Assembly (NCBI GenBank): GCA_036250225.1
Contig: JAPZLL010000007.1
Span: 1,364,001 to 1,428,000 of the forward strand
Source of the DNA: Cercophora sp. LCS_1
Lineage: Eukaryota; Ascomycota; Sordariomycetes; Sordariales; Lasiosphaeriaceae
DNA: 64,000 nt
Direction of reading: 5' to 3'
Position 1 is the first letter of the stretch. Every line of letters begins with the position of its first letter. This document shows positions 40,942-51,212 of this stretch, one piece after another. The notes under the pieces were generated by a model. The model was not told the DNA's origin and ran no database searches. It was given only the letters and a program-made list of their open reading frames with translations. A program made the position numbers and the translations under genes.

Positions 40942-42715
40942 ATGGCCACAAACGATATCACTATGGCGGACGCGCCGATCCCACGTCCCGACCGCCGCGC
41001 GAACGGCTCTCCCCCGCCAGCGCAGTCGCAGTCAAAGCGAGACAAGCGTCGCCAGTTGCTTACCGACCGTCTCTCCCACCTGAGTGAGAAGTACAGTAGG
41101 GAACGCGATCAAGCGTTTCGGGAGCAGCTGCAAAAGATCCAGATTGATACCAGCCTCGTCATGCGGGTCGACCCTTTTGTCGACAGGCCCCTCGACGCCT
41201 TCGAGGAGGACCAGCGGCGCCTTCAGCAGCTGAACGACGAGGAGAACCACGCTGCCCCGCGGTCGCTTCTCGAAATGGCTGGTCCACGTTTCTCCCAGTG
41301 GATGGAAAAGGTCCAGGACCTGGTGGAACAGCGGGACTACGCCCTCACCAAGTACAAGGTACGATTCCGTCCAGCGCAAAATCTTTCCCTCGGTTGCTGC
41401 GTGGTAGCTGACTTGGCCCTAGTTTGACTACGACAAGAAAACCTCCGAATATCTCAACACCCATGCCTACAAGGTGGAGACGGCGAACCGAGAATACCGA
41501 GCTCTGTCCCAGACCCTGCGCGATCGATTGATCAATGCTATCACCACGAAAAAGTTTCGATTGAACAAGGAGAAGGAGGCATTCGAGATTTCCGATGCTT
41601 CGGCCCTGCTGCTCCACCCCAATCAGTTCAGCATCACCAACCCCGCCAGCCCGGGTGGCACACACAGCAAGAGAGCCACTCGGCTTCGAAGGGAGGCCGA
41701 TGACATGCCGGGCATGGACGCGAAGAAGCGCAAGCGAAACCACGACGACGACGGCTCTCCAGCCCCGCAACGCCGCGCATTGGACTCATCACACACTACT
41801 GCTCTTTGGCAGACGGATCGGTTGGCAGTTCGTAAGACGACTGGCCCGATCTACAGTATTGATAAGCTCTTTACCGACAAGGAGCTGTCGATGACCTACA
41901 ATGCGGCGGCGGTAGGCGCGCACAAGTACATGCTCACCCACAAGCCGAAGCTGGACCAGAATGGTCGCCTTGTTTCGTCTCCTGACGGTAGCGAGTCTGG
42001 GAATGGGGAGCACGACGACCACGACGGGTCTGACTCTATCCCCTCTGCACCTATGATGGAGAGGAACGTGTCGCATGCGACAAGGAGCGCAAGAGGTGGC
42101 GCGAACAACATCAACTTTTCGGATGATAAGTTGACAGGCCTAGAGGCCTTGTCCAACTTTGCGGTGCAAAGCAACTTTGAGCGCATGATCAACGCCGACC
42201 CAAGGCTGCCGCCCACTTTCCCCTCGACTTATGTCAAGGGTCATACCAAGCAGTCGGACTTCAACACGCCAACAACACTCAATTTGGACGATGTGAATGG
42301 CGATCTGATGGTCATGCAAGCGCTGAGACAGTATGATAATCAGAACGGGATTGGTTCCAACTTCTCGGCCGAGAACGGGAGTCGGAGGTTGCTGGAGGCG
42401 GTCGCTCAGCCGGCACAGAGCTCCCGCTTTGTGACGTTTTTGCAGGGAGAGCGGCCTGCCGAGAACGAGGTCAGGAAACGTCTCGGCTTGCCGGAAGTTC
42501 TGCAGCCGAGTCAAGACCTGTCAGGGCCGCTTGATAACATCGGCACTCCGTCCAAGACGGGCCGGTCGGGTACGCCTGCGCAATCCCCTGCCAAGGGGCT
42601 CTCGATGCCCGGCGCATCATTGGGTGGAGTACCAATGAGCCGACAATCCAGCGCGAACGGGGCTCCCATGTCCCGAAGTAGCAGCAGGAAGGGCCGAGCT
42701 ACGCGCAATGGCTGA
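40942..42715 (+). CDS. SDS3: Sds3-like subunit of Rpd3L histone deacetylase complex
   Basis: Sds3/BRMS1-family proteins hold the Sin3-Rpd3 large histone deacetylase complex together and act in transcriptional repression. Exons 40942-41358 and 41423-42715 (64-bp intron) give 569 aa. The N-terminal half holds the family region: KRDKRRQLLTDRLSHLSEKY, REQLQKIQIDTSLVMRVDPF, RFSQWMEKVQDLVEQRDYAL, FDYDKKTSEYLNTHAYKVET, then RLNKEKEAFEISDASALLLH. A basic segment KKRKRNHDDD (candidate nuclear signal) follows. The C-terminal half includes IYSIDKLFTDKELSMTYNAA and ends in Ser-rich MSRQSSANGAPMSRSSSRK. Longer than yeast Sds3 because of the disordered C-terminal part, as is usual in filamentous fungi. Identity rests on the Sds3 core. 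Confidence 0.88.
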
Positions 42716-43121
42716 TGGCTGTTGTGAGACATGCCATCATGCATGTTGGTAAATGTACTGTCTTGGACGCTCAAGTTGAGTTGGCGCAATCATGGATACG
42801 GAGTCAAGGCCGGGTATGGTAGGAGATGGATCTAAAGTAGCTCGGGTGTGTCAAAAAGGACGGTTTCTATCATGAACATACGGACGGTGGAGGTGTATTA
42901 TTGTACCGGGGACATTTACGATTGGCGTCGGAAACGGAGTTTGGGTCATTTGGGCATCGGCATAGCTTTGAGCTTAGAATTCGCTCCATACCCAGGTCTT
43001 CAGCGTTAACACCAAGCACTTACTACTAGACGCTTCACTTGGGGATACAATCAGATTCACATATTCATCCATCCTCTTGCATATCTCATACACTCCCATC
43101 GCAACCCTGTTCTATGCATCA
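42716..43121. other. Convergent intergenic region
   Basis: 406 bp between the stop codons of the SDS3-type and AsaB-type genes. It should hold the two 3' UTRs. Nothing else seen. Confidence 0.6.
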
Positions 43122-43973
43122 TTAAGGCCCAAAAACCAGCGCCCTAACCTCAATACTCTCCCTCCCCTCCGCCCCCTCCCTGCTCCTCGGATCCTCAAAC
43201 GCCGTATGCGCCACCCTCCCTCCCTTGACATCACTCCCCTCCTTCAACGCCTCGCTATCAAAGCACTCCAGCAAAATCCTTTCACTCCCCGTCATCCCAC
43301 TCAAATAATACCACTTCTGCGCTTCATTATATTTAATCGCAGCCGTCTGCCCCGTATACCCACTCATATACCGATGTTCAACGGGTACAACATCCTCATC
43401 GGCCAACGTGGACGATGACGCAAATGCCAACGGGAACGACTCAACCGGGCTTCGGTTCAAAGGTCGCCACACGTTGATGATACGGTACCGCCCTTTTAGG
43501 AGGGCTTCGGCTTGCTCTGGTAAATGCCGATGGACGCGCTGGATGGTGGACGGGAGGGTTTGGTCTATGTGGACGCGTTGAACTGGGGCGCGTGGGGAGC
43601 CCGGGGTGGTGCGACGGACGGTGTGGTCGAAGATGTGGACTGTGTGGGCGCCTGGGACGTGGGAGAGGAGGAGGGATTCGATTTCGGGGTAGTAGTTTTT
43701 ACGGATTGAGACATCGTCTGTGAAGGAGGTTTCGGATGAGGGGGGTTGGTTGGTTAGAATGGCAAAGGCATCGCTGTCGAGTGTGTAGGTGGATTCGGAG
43801 CCGCGGACGTCGGTGATGCTTACGGGGTGGGTCGTGTCGCCGAAGTTGCGCTGCGGGAGACCGGCGGGGGGTGTGTCGACGTGGTTAAAGGGGCGGGAAC
43901 CGTCTGCGGGAGGGGAGAAGAAGTTTAGGTTGGCTGTTACGGGGCCAGAGGGGTGGAGGTAGGTTATGGCCAT
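43122..43973 (-). CDS. AsaB/CmcJ-like hydroxylase/desaturase family protein
   Basis: Belongs by motif pattern to the fungal family that includes the AsaB and CTB9 tailoring enzymes and bacterial CmcJ, a branch related to non-haem oxygenases. I start at ATG 43973 (MAITYLHPSGPVTANLNFFS); upstream in-frame ATGs exist to 44036, but relatives begin this way. Single exon, 283 aa. Visible motifs: NYYPEIESLLLSHVPGAHTV, FDHTVRRTTPG, QRVHIDQT, RYRIINVWRPLNRSPVESFP, EHRYMSGYTGQTAAIKYNEA, QKWYYLSGMTGSERILLECF and HTAFEDPRSREGAEGRESIE. Family members usually lie in secondary-metabolite clusters; the neighbours here are housekeeping genes. The 5' half is C-ending and the 3' half G-ending in codon use. Confidence 0.88.
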   Translation of the reverse strand: MAITYLHPSGPVTANLNFFSPPADGSRPFNHVDTPPAGLPQRNFGDTTHPVSITDVRGSESTYTLDSDAFAILTNQPPSSETSFTDDVSIRKNYYPEIESLLLSHVPGAHTVHIFDHTVRRTTPGSPRAPVQRVHIDQTLPSTIQRVHRHLPEQAEALLKGRYRIINVWRPLNRSPVESFPLAFASSSTLADEDVVPVEHRYMSGYTGQTAAIKYNEAQKWYYLSGMTGSERILLECFDSEALKEGSDVKGGRVAHTAFEDPRSREGAEGRESIEVRALVFGP

Positions 43974-44944
43974 TGTGGTGATGTGAGGTTGGTGTTGATG
44001 GGATTGGTGTCGGTTGGGAATGATCTTTGTGATCAATGGGTTGTGTTGTCTTGGACTAATGCATTGAATTGATCAGGGTATCGATGCTTCACATATATAT
44101 ATATATATATATACGCATCAACTATCACACCGGAAGATAGAAACAGCAGTGGTATTTCAAAGCAGACTGCAGTAGAACAACGTTTGTAACCTGTCGACGG
44201 CCGGTCCGACACGCAGTCGCAGACGCCGAGGTTGCGATGCTTCGCTAGCTTGATCACGTCATGTGTGGAAGGCGTAAGTCCCAGCATGGATGGACTAATG
44301 CCGATTGAACGTCTTCGGAAAAAGATCAATTGATGTGCCCCTCCGTGTAATCGCAAGGGCGGGAATGGCCCGGAGTGTTGTGCACCCTTTGAGGTCCCGT
44401 CCTCGTCAATGACGTCGCGAGCCATTGGCCAGGTGCGGCGGCTGTTGTCGGGATTCGGAGGGGGTGACTAAGCTGGTTATGGCCTCGAAACCAGGGCCAA
44501 AGTTGTCCCGGGAAATATGGACAGAAGAAACAGGGAATGGTGTATTACCAAAGGGCTTGACGGTTTTTCTCTTGATCTCTTGCTATCTACATTTCACAAG
44601 GTTGGGAAATAAGTACATTAAGTTTTCTAGGCTTCTTTTTTCTGTGGAAAAATCAGTATTACACTATTGAAGGGATTCTCTGAGACCATGCTGGCTGTTT
44701 TCTGTACCGGTCCTCGGCTGGGCGGTGAACTGGCCTTTGGATGATTGGACCACAAGCGAGCGTGACACCTGAGCGACCATTCCCCATCAGGAGCAAAGTA
44801 AACACCGAATTGAGGGTCCAAAATTCACATTGTGCGCATTCGTACCAGTGCATTCAGCATTTGACGACATCTTGATATCACGTCCGCGCATTTCTGCGTC
44901 AACACGCCATGCTCGTAGGCCCGGACGCCTCCATTTTGGACATA
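43974..44944. other. Divergent promoter region with (AT)n microsatellite
   Basis: 971 bp between divergent genes. A 21-bp perfect (AT)n run lies at 44093-44113, about 120 bp upstream of the AsaB-type start. No gene seen. Confidence 0.6.
44093..44113. repeat. (AT)n microsatellite
   Basis: 21 bases of uninterrupted alternating A and T in the promoter of the AsaB-type gene. Directly visible; likely length-polymorphic. Confidence 0.95.
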
Positions 44945-47900
44945 ATGTCGTCGCCCGATCCGCTTAATGAGTCCGACGGGAGCCATGTACCCTCGTCGCG
45001 TCGCGTCACCCGAAGCCAGTCTACGAAGCGCCACCTTCCACTCGGGCCATCGCCGAGAAAGCAGACCTTTCACCTCGACGTCGGCGACAAGACGTCTCCC
45101 CAAAAACTGCTGGTGACAGTGCAGACCGACGACGACAGCGATCGCCACGTCAGCCGCCGCCTCTTTCAATCACCAACGCCCAAACGCTCGACTCGTCGCA
45201 AGCCACCCATGGAAGCCACCACGACAACGGTGCCCCTGCGCGGCTTGACGGATGACGAGGGCGATCTCGTCGCCGATGGAGCAACACCGCGACCAAAGAG
45301 GAGGGTGCGAAAGTCGGGCACACCAGCACGACCAAAACGAGCACCAACACCGAAAGCAACGCGTGTGCGGCCTTCGTCGCGCAGTAGTGTTTTGATGTCG
45401 GACATGACTGCGGATGAGCAGGCGACGCCACGAGCGAGTCGCGCAAGAGCCCCGGCCAAGCGAAAAGCATCATCACCCATCAAAGATGACAGCAGTGTTA
45501 CAGGCAGCGTTACAGGATCACAGCCACGAAAGCGAGGCAGGCCACGGAAGAATCCTCTACCTTCATCGGAGCTGCCCACGCTGCCGGAGCAGGAAAGGGC
45601 GGATACCGGGGCAGAGGGAAATGTTTCGTTTGTAGGAGAGAGCATCTCGGTTGCGGGCAGCCAGGTAGACGAAGCTCCTAGAGATGGCATGGAGGACGAC
45701 ATTTGGCTTGCGACCTTGTCAGATCAGCCTACACCTGCGGCGCGACGAAGTTATCGGAGTAACGCATCGATATCCACAAGACTTTCAGAGCAATTACCAG
45801 AACGAGCAGCATCCGAAGTATCACAATCTATGACCGATGTTGCTGGAGACTATGACGGTGGTGACTATGGCGGTGACTACGGCGGTTACGATGACTTTGG
45901 TGGCATGGATGCGCAGAGCGATGTTGGATCGATGATGAGTGAGAATCAAGGAACCCAGGACCGCCAAGATACTGTCGTGGCCGAGGAGTTTACCATGATC
46001 TCCATCGGATCCTTACCGTCAATGCAGCCCAACTCTAGCGTCATGGTGCCACAGGAAGATTATGGTGAGGAGACCAGTCTGATTATAAACGGCGCCCTGG
46101 AGTCCTTGCGGCAGAGCCAGAGGGCAGCCGAGAATCAAGCATCAAACGAAGCATCTAGGGACGAGCAACCTCAAGAAGCAGCCCCCGAGAAAACTGAGAG
46201 GCCCCGGAGCGCACGAAACTCACCAAAGCTAGCATCGCCACAACTAGTGAGCCAGAGTCCGCGTCGAGCAGCGAAACCCCAGTCGCTGGCAAGAAAGCTG
46301 GCTCTCAAGTCTCTCCAGGCAGCGCCACAAGATTTGCCAGAACGACCGGTGGCCGCTGCTGCTCCCGAGCAACATGACGAAAGCGCATATGAAGACTCCT
46401 TCTCAGAGATTCCCGAAGAGGTTCTCGCGGCTGCTACACCGCGTCCGTCGCGCAGGACACAAGAAGAGGAGCAGGAAGAGCTCCAAGAAAATGTCGAGCA
46501 ACAAGCCGAACACGAACAAGAAGTCGAACAAGTCGAACCCGTCGAACAAGTCCAAGATCTTCCAAGGATAGACATTCAGCCGTCAATCGAACGGCCTTCA
46601 ACAGTGAATCACTCCAACCCCCAATCTTCCCCAAGTAGGCTGTTGACACCTGATGAGACACCATCCCCGGCTTTGTCCTCGGAGGGTGAGACAGGCAACA
46701 AGGAGAAGGAGGCCGAGCCAGAAAAGGGCGCCTCGGAAGAGCTTGGTTCCTCGCCCCCAATTCCAAGTCCACTCCAGCAGCGTCAAGAAGCCGCACGTCT
46801 CGCCAGGAGGAATTCGACAGAAACGCCGGTTGACCAGAACCCGCCACTCGAATCGCCCAGAAACGTCATTACACTTGCGCCCCCAGAGCCACAGCAGCGA
46901 CCGACGCTGTCTCCAATTGTTCGAGTTGGCAGAGCTCTACAGCAGATCACTTCAGACCCTCCATCCCCCCCGGGAAGAGGCAGCGTTCTTCGAAGTCCGT
47001 TCAGAAGCTCCCTTCCGAGATCGAGCAAGTCGCCTGCTCCTCCGCCAGAGTTTGTCACTCAGCCTTCGTCTTCGGTAGCTCAGCCGGCTGCTTCTCATTC
47101 ACGCGGGGGATCGTGGTTGGAGCCCATCCCTCAGTTCAAGAGCATGATTGCCCAAAGCTTTCAGGGGCTTTCTCCTCGGAGGGCTGCTGCGCTGGCACCC
47201 GTTGTTCCCATGGACGATCCATTCGGACCGGAGCCGGGTGAGGGATCTCGGCATGAGTCGGTCAACAACTTTGTGCGCAGCCTTGGAAGTAGACGATCGA
47301 CAAATAGTTCCGAGAGGGCGCTTGCGCCTAACGATGAGATGAGCTGGAAAGGCCAGAGCACTCCGGCTCGGGCAGCGGAAAGAGAAGAATCCCAAGATTC
47401 GAGCCTTGATGCTGCTCAAGGATCCCCTGTCAACGATGAGGCGGATGTGAGTATGCATGATTATGACGGTGGCGACGCTCACGATGAAATGGATATTGAG
47501 GAGGAGGAGGAGGAGGTGGAGAGCAACCGGGCTGGTTGGGCAGATCACAATCGCGAGCAATCGCATGAGCCTGAGACTGCCCAGCAGGACGACGAAGAAG
47601 AGTCAATGGAGGAAGAGGAAGAAGAGGATGATCTTTGGGCTTTTGAGGCTCAACGACCCACTCCGACCGCAAACAAGGCTGGCTTCTCTAAGCAGCCAGA
47701 GTTTGCTGAGACGTCTCGAAGGGCCAAGATTCCAAGCCCGTGGAGAAAGGAACACATGACCTACAGCGACGAGCTCCGTGAAGAAGGGCGGTACGATGAG
47801 CTGGAGGAGTACAGCATGCTGTCCCAGCAGAATCGCAAGGCTCCCGTGGTTGCTGCCTCGAAGCAGACGGGCCCAAAGAAGGTGGATCTTTCGGCTTTCT

Positions 47901-49054
47901 TTTCGTCGCCAGCACCATTGCCTGGATTTGACGAGGATGAAGGATTCGGCCTCTTCAAGGCGCTAGATGCCCCTCGCTCCGCGATGAATCGGGAGACACA
48001 GGTTCACCGGGTTGTTGTCCCAGAGGAACGCCGCCCAATCCCACAAAAGTCTTTCCAGCCGAGACAGGAGCTCGACGCGCAACGTCAGAAGGAGAACAAC
48101 CCATTCAAACCAACGAGGGATTTGGCTCGATCTCCCCAGCAGCCAACTCGCGTGGCTGAGGACACCTCCTCTTATCCGGAGCCATCTTATGCGCATGTTC
48201 CGCAGAAGACCAACTTCACCCCTCGCTCCCGCCAATCCGGCCCCAGCCTCTTTGAGCGCGGCCGAAACACCCTCTTCGGCGCAGGCAACTCCCTCTTCGG
48301 ATCGCAGGCCCCGGTCTTCTCCATCCCCTCGCCCACTCGTCAGGCTCCGGTCCAACCCTCCAGCCCAAAGGTCGATTATCCTCAGCTGAAGCCTCTCCCC
48401 AACCGCGCAACCTCGCCAACAAAGTCATGCATGCGCTCCCCTCTCAAGCCTAAAACCCCCGGTCGCGTCGTCGAATTCACGAGCTCAACCCTCTCTCCCC
48501 TTGCGCAAGCTCAGGCCCGCGTCGAGCGACGGAGTAAATCCCCAGAGAAGCAACAATCCGACAGCAGCACGGAAGAGGACAAGGAGAACCAAACCTCGGA
48601 AGCCGACTCGGAACCAGAACCCCAACCGGCTCAACAACCGATCCAACCACCAGTTGTTCTCCAGCGTCCACCCCTTCCCCGCTCCAGTCCGAGGGAAACA
48701 CCAGGCCGCCAGAAGCTGTCCCCCACCCAATGGTCCCGCGACCACTGGATCCGTTTGGATCAGCTGCTACAGGCTAGACGCCAGGATCAACTTGAATTCC
48801 AGCTGCGTTTGGCGGCGGCGAGGACACCAGCGTTGGGGAAGAGGCAGAATGCCGAGGCCAAGATGATGTTGGGACGGGTGGTGAGCGGACCAGAGGGGAG
48901 GATCGTGCTGGAGCAGTGGCACCTGGATGTGATTGAGGCTTTTAGAGCCGAAGTTGGTGGATGGAATGATGCGGATATCTCGAGACGCGTGTTCAGTCTG
49001 ATTATGGGAGAGGAGAAGAGACGGAGAGGATACAAGGGACGTGGAAGAGCTTAA
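44945..49054 (+). CDS. Large AT-hook, acidic, disordered nuclear protein with conserved C-terminal domain
   Basis: Intronless, 1369 aa from ATG 44945; an in-frame ATG at 44909 would add 12 residues. Not assigned to a characterised protein. The N-terminus is basic and Ser/Pro-rich (SSRRVTRSQSTKRH). A canonical AT-hook RKRGRPRKNP lies near residue 196, with similar basic patches at about 120-190, so DNA minor-groove binding is likely. A tandem DYGGDYGG-type stretch is encoded at 45849-45900. The middle is Glu/Gln-rich (QEEEQEELQENVEQQAEHEQ) and acidic (EEEEDDLWAFEAQRPTP). Ordered parts are YSDELREEGRYDELEEYSML, FFSSPAPLPGFDEDEGFGLF and a C-terminal block of about 110 residues: WSRDHWIRLDQLLQARRQDQ, MLGRVVSGPEGRIVLEQWHL, DADISRRVFSLIMGEEKRRR. 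A chromatin role is inferred from the AT-hook only. Confidence 0.85.
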   Translation: MSSPDPLNESDGSHVPSSRRVTRSQSTKRHLPLGPSPRKQTFHLDVGDKTSPQKLLVTVQTDDDSDRHVSRRLFQSPTPKRSTRRKPPMEATTTTVPLRGLTDDEGDLVADGATPRPKRRVRKSGTPARPKRAPTPKATRVRPSSRSSVLMSDMTADEQATPRASRARAPAKRKASSPIKDDSSVTGSVTGSQPRKRGRPRKNPLPSSELPTLPEQERADTGAEGNVSFVGESISVAGSQVDEAPRDGMEDDIWLATLSDQPTPAARRSYRSNASISTRLSEQLPERAASEVSQSMTDVAGDYDGGDYGGDYGGYDDFGGMDAQSDVGSMMSENQGTQDRQDTVVAEEFTMISIGSLPSMQPNSSVMVPQEDYGEETSLIINGALESLRQSQRAAENQASNEASRDEQPQEAAPEKTERPRSARNSPKLASPQLVSQSPRRAAKPQSLARKLALKSLQAAPQDLPERPVAAAAPEQHDESAYEDSFSEIPEEVLAAATPRPSRRTQEEEQEELQENVEQQAEHEQEVEQVEPVEQVQDLPRIDIQPSIERPSTVNHSNPQSSPSRLLTPDETPSPALSSEGETGNKEKEAEPEKGASEELGSSPPIPSPLQQRQEAARLARRNSTETPVDQNPPLESPRNVITLAPPEPQQRPTLSPIVRVGRALQQITSDPPSPPGRGSVLRSPFRSSLPRSSKSPAPPPEFVTQPSSSVAQPAASHSRGGSWLEPIPQFKSMIAQSFQGLSPRRAAALAPVVPMDDPFGPEPGEGSRHESVNNFVRSLGSRRSTNSSERALAPNDEMSWKGQSTPARAAEREESQDSSLDAAQGSPVNDEADVSMHDYDGGDAHDEMDIEEEEEEVESNRAGWADHNREQSHEPETAQQDDEEESMEEEEEEDDLWAFEAQRPTPTANKAGFSKQPEFAETSRRAKIPSPWRKEHMTYSDELREEGRYDELEEYSMLSQQNRKAPVVAASKQTGPKKVDLSAFFSSPAPLPGFDEDEGFGLFKALDAPRSAMNRETQVHRVVVPEERRPIPQKSFQPRQELDAQRQKENNPFKPTRDLARSPQQPTRVAEDTSSYPEPSYAHVPQKTNFTPRSRQSGPSLFERGRNTLFGAGNSLFGSQAPVFSIPSPTRQAPVQPSSPKVDYPQLKPLPNRATSPTKSCMRSPLKPKTPGRVVEFTSSTLSPLAQAQARVERRSKSPEKQQSDSSTEEDKENQTSEADSEPEPQPAQQPIQPPVVLQRPPLPRSSPRETPGRQKLSPTQWSRDHWIRLDQLLQARRQDQLEFQLRLAAARTPALGKRQNAEAKMMLGRVVSGPEGRIVLEQWHLDVIEAFRAEVGGWNDADISRRVFSLIMGEEKRRRGYKGRGRA

Positions 49055-49292
49055 TTTGTTGAGTTTTGTGTAAAAAATTGCTTGGGACATGGTATGGTAT
49101 AGGATATGGGACGGGTGGCGTTTGTTGGTTTCTTGTCAGTGTTTGGGTTCAAGGTAGCGCATTGTATGCTGTCACGATCAGGTTAACGCAAGAAGAGAAA
49201 TCAAGTCTGGACTCTTGTCATTTTGACACCGGTTTGTTGAGCTATCTATGTCCTGCGATATCATTACATTGCCCCTGAAACCAAACACCCCT

Positions 49293-50666
49293 TTACTCCA
49301 GCATCGAAGCCTGGTTTGTATACAGCACGTCAACCACATTGCTCAGCTTCTCAATTGTCGCCAAAGCAGAGTCATACGCCTCGTCCCGCTGCGTCTCGTC
49401 GAAAATGTTGAGACACCCCGCCCCTTGGTCCAGCACGCCAATGATGACCTTGTCCAGGATCATCTGCGACAGCTTGCGCTCCACCTGCTCGGTGTCCAGA
49501 CCGACCATCTTGGCGATGTGGTCGATCTCGACGCAGCTGAAGGGCTCAATAACCTTGATCAGGTTCTGCTCTAACATGGCGTCGTACAGCCGTCGCAAGT
49601 GGTTGCGGATGAACGTGTCGCTGCCCAGCTCGTACCGGTAGGTGGAGAGCGCGCGCTCGTATTCTTCAAGAGATCGGTTTGCGTGTGCACGGGCAATGGC
49701 TTTCATCGCCTCGAGGGACTGGCTGGCGTACTTCATGGCCTGCTTGGAGGTCATCAGGTTGTTGACGTCGTCGACGAGGTTGAGCATGATCTTGCACAAC
49801 AACATGTACTGCAGCGCTGCCTGCGCCCGCTGCGACTCATCCTGTGTGTGATAGCCGTCCAGGGCTTCGATGAAGTAGCTGAAGGCCGTCTGGAAGTCCT
49901 TGTCCTCGGCGTGGAGCATGCCCGACTGCATGTCCAGGTTGGCCTGCAAGAGAGGCGGCGTGTAGACCGAGGCGGCACTGGTCCGGGCGCTCGTCAGGGC
50001 CGCGCGGGCCTTGGCGATGTTGCCCAGCGCGTGGTATACTCGGGACTCGAGAAGTTGGACTTCAACCAGGACGAGCTTGTCGTCCATGCGCTTGAGCTCG
50101 CGGAGCAACCCGTTGATCAGTGTGAGGGCGTCGTAGTAGGACTGCTTGGCCATGTACAGCGTCACCAGGCGGGTCTCGAGGTTCTGTCGCAGGAAGCTGC
50201 GGCGCTCCGACGTGGCCCATTCTATGCATGACTTGGTCACGGAGATCTGGATGTCGGTGGTCTTGGGAATGTCGTTGAAGAGGTCGAGGAGCTGTCGAAC
50301 TTGAGGGGGTTAGCGAGGTTGGGCGAGCTGTGAGGGAGGAGTAATCACCAAGCTTGGCGGTTTTCGCCTTTGCGAACGACGACAGCACCGTCCTGCTCTG
50401 CGTCACCAGTCCTACGAGTCCTTGCGAGTTCCTTTGACACCATTAGCGATCGCCGTGGGGTATTGTGCGGACGGCAATGCTCACTTCTGATCGCGGTAGA
50501 GCTCCCCCAAGCTGATCAACGCCGTCTCGTACTCCCGGATGGCGGCATCTGATGTGACGGAGGGCGCTTTGGAGATGACCTCTTTGTAAATCTCCTCGGC
50601 CTTTTGCGGGTTGGAGGCAGCTAGCTTCTGCGCTTCCCGCACTCTTTCCGATTCGCCCTGCGCCAT
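49293..50666 (-). CDS. RPN6: 26S proteasome regulatory subunit Rpn6 (PSMD11)
   Basis: Lid subunit that clamps the 19S regulatory particle to the 20S core. Exons on the minus strand: 50666-50485, 50431-50349, 50299-49293 (423 aa). Introns are 53 and 49 bp. The spliced product starts MAQGESERVREAQKLAASNP. It continues LISLGELYRDQKNSQGLVGL, TVLSSFAKAKTAKLVRQLLD, TKSCIEWATSERRSFLRQNL, ETRLVTLYMAKQSYYDALTL. The TPR-like solenoid leads to a C-terminal PCI domain (SDTFIRNHLRRLYDAMLEQN, LIKVIEPFSCVEIDHIAKMV, ILDKVIIGVLDQGAGCLNIF). Length and motif order match the family. Divergent from SOF1 with a 546-bp shared upstream region. Confidence 0.97.
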
Positions 50667-51212
50667 TGTTGTTGTGATGTGTGCTGCGAGCTTCGGCCGT
50701 CAGCGGTCGTAGTAATTCGCGGGACCGGGGTGGTCAGGGATGGAGCTGTGGGTGCGCCGGATGCACAAGTCGTCGGGAATCGCTGGATGGCAGGTTGGAG
50801 ATCGTGGGCCGTTTGGGGGTGGATAAGTTGTTGGGAATGGGAATCGATGGCGTTCGTTGGAAAGCCCCAGCCTCGCCTGTGCACCTGCAGCCCAAATCAG
50901 ATCCAGCTCTCCAGGTTGCCGCGAGCGCGACGTAATGTATTGGGTACCTGAGCTGTGGCTGGGTGGTAAGGCGCGTGGCTGGTGGAGACTAGTGGCTAGG
51001 CCCTGGACAGTTCAAGGCGGTGATGGGTTCTGCCGCGCAACCCCGCCAAAATTTCTCGATGAGCTGCTGGTTGCTGGTGCAGAGCTTGGATTGTGCCGTG
51101 AGGACGACGACAACAATTGGCCGTTTACCAGACTCGGCTTGACCAGGAAATTTGGTCTGTTTACAAACCACGTTCGGACGACTCTAAATAATCAGCGAAA
51201 AGGGGAAAAAAT
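50667..51212. other. Divergent promoter region, RPN6 / SOF1
   Basis: 546 bp between two divergent housekeeping genes. I looked for a proteasome-associated control element (GGTGGCAAA) and did not find an exact copy. No other gene seen. Confidence 0.5.

Noticed and set aside
44401..44425. Partial CRE-like TGACGTC in the promoter between the AsaB-like and AT-hook genes
   Set aside because: Only a half-consensus, a short motif expected by chance, and no supporting context.
45849..45900. Tandem GGTGACTAYGGC-like repeat
   Set aside because: In-frame coding repeat (DYGG) inside the AT-hook gene; low-complexity protein, not a separate element.
43122..49054. Possible secondary-metabolite cluster around the AsaB-like gene
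   Set aside because: No polyketide synthase, peptide synthetase, terpene cyclase, P450, transporter or Zn2Cys6 regulator within the window; neighbours are housekeeping genes.
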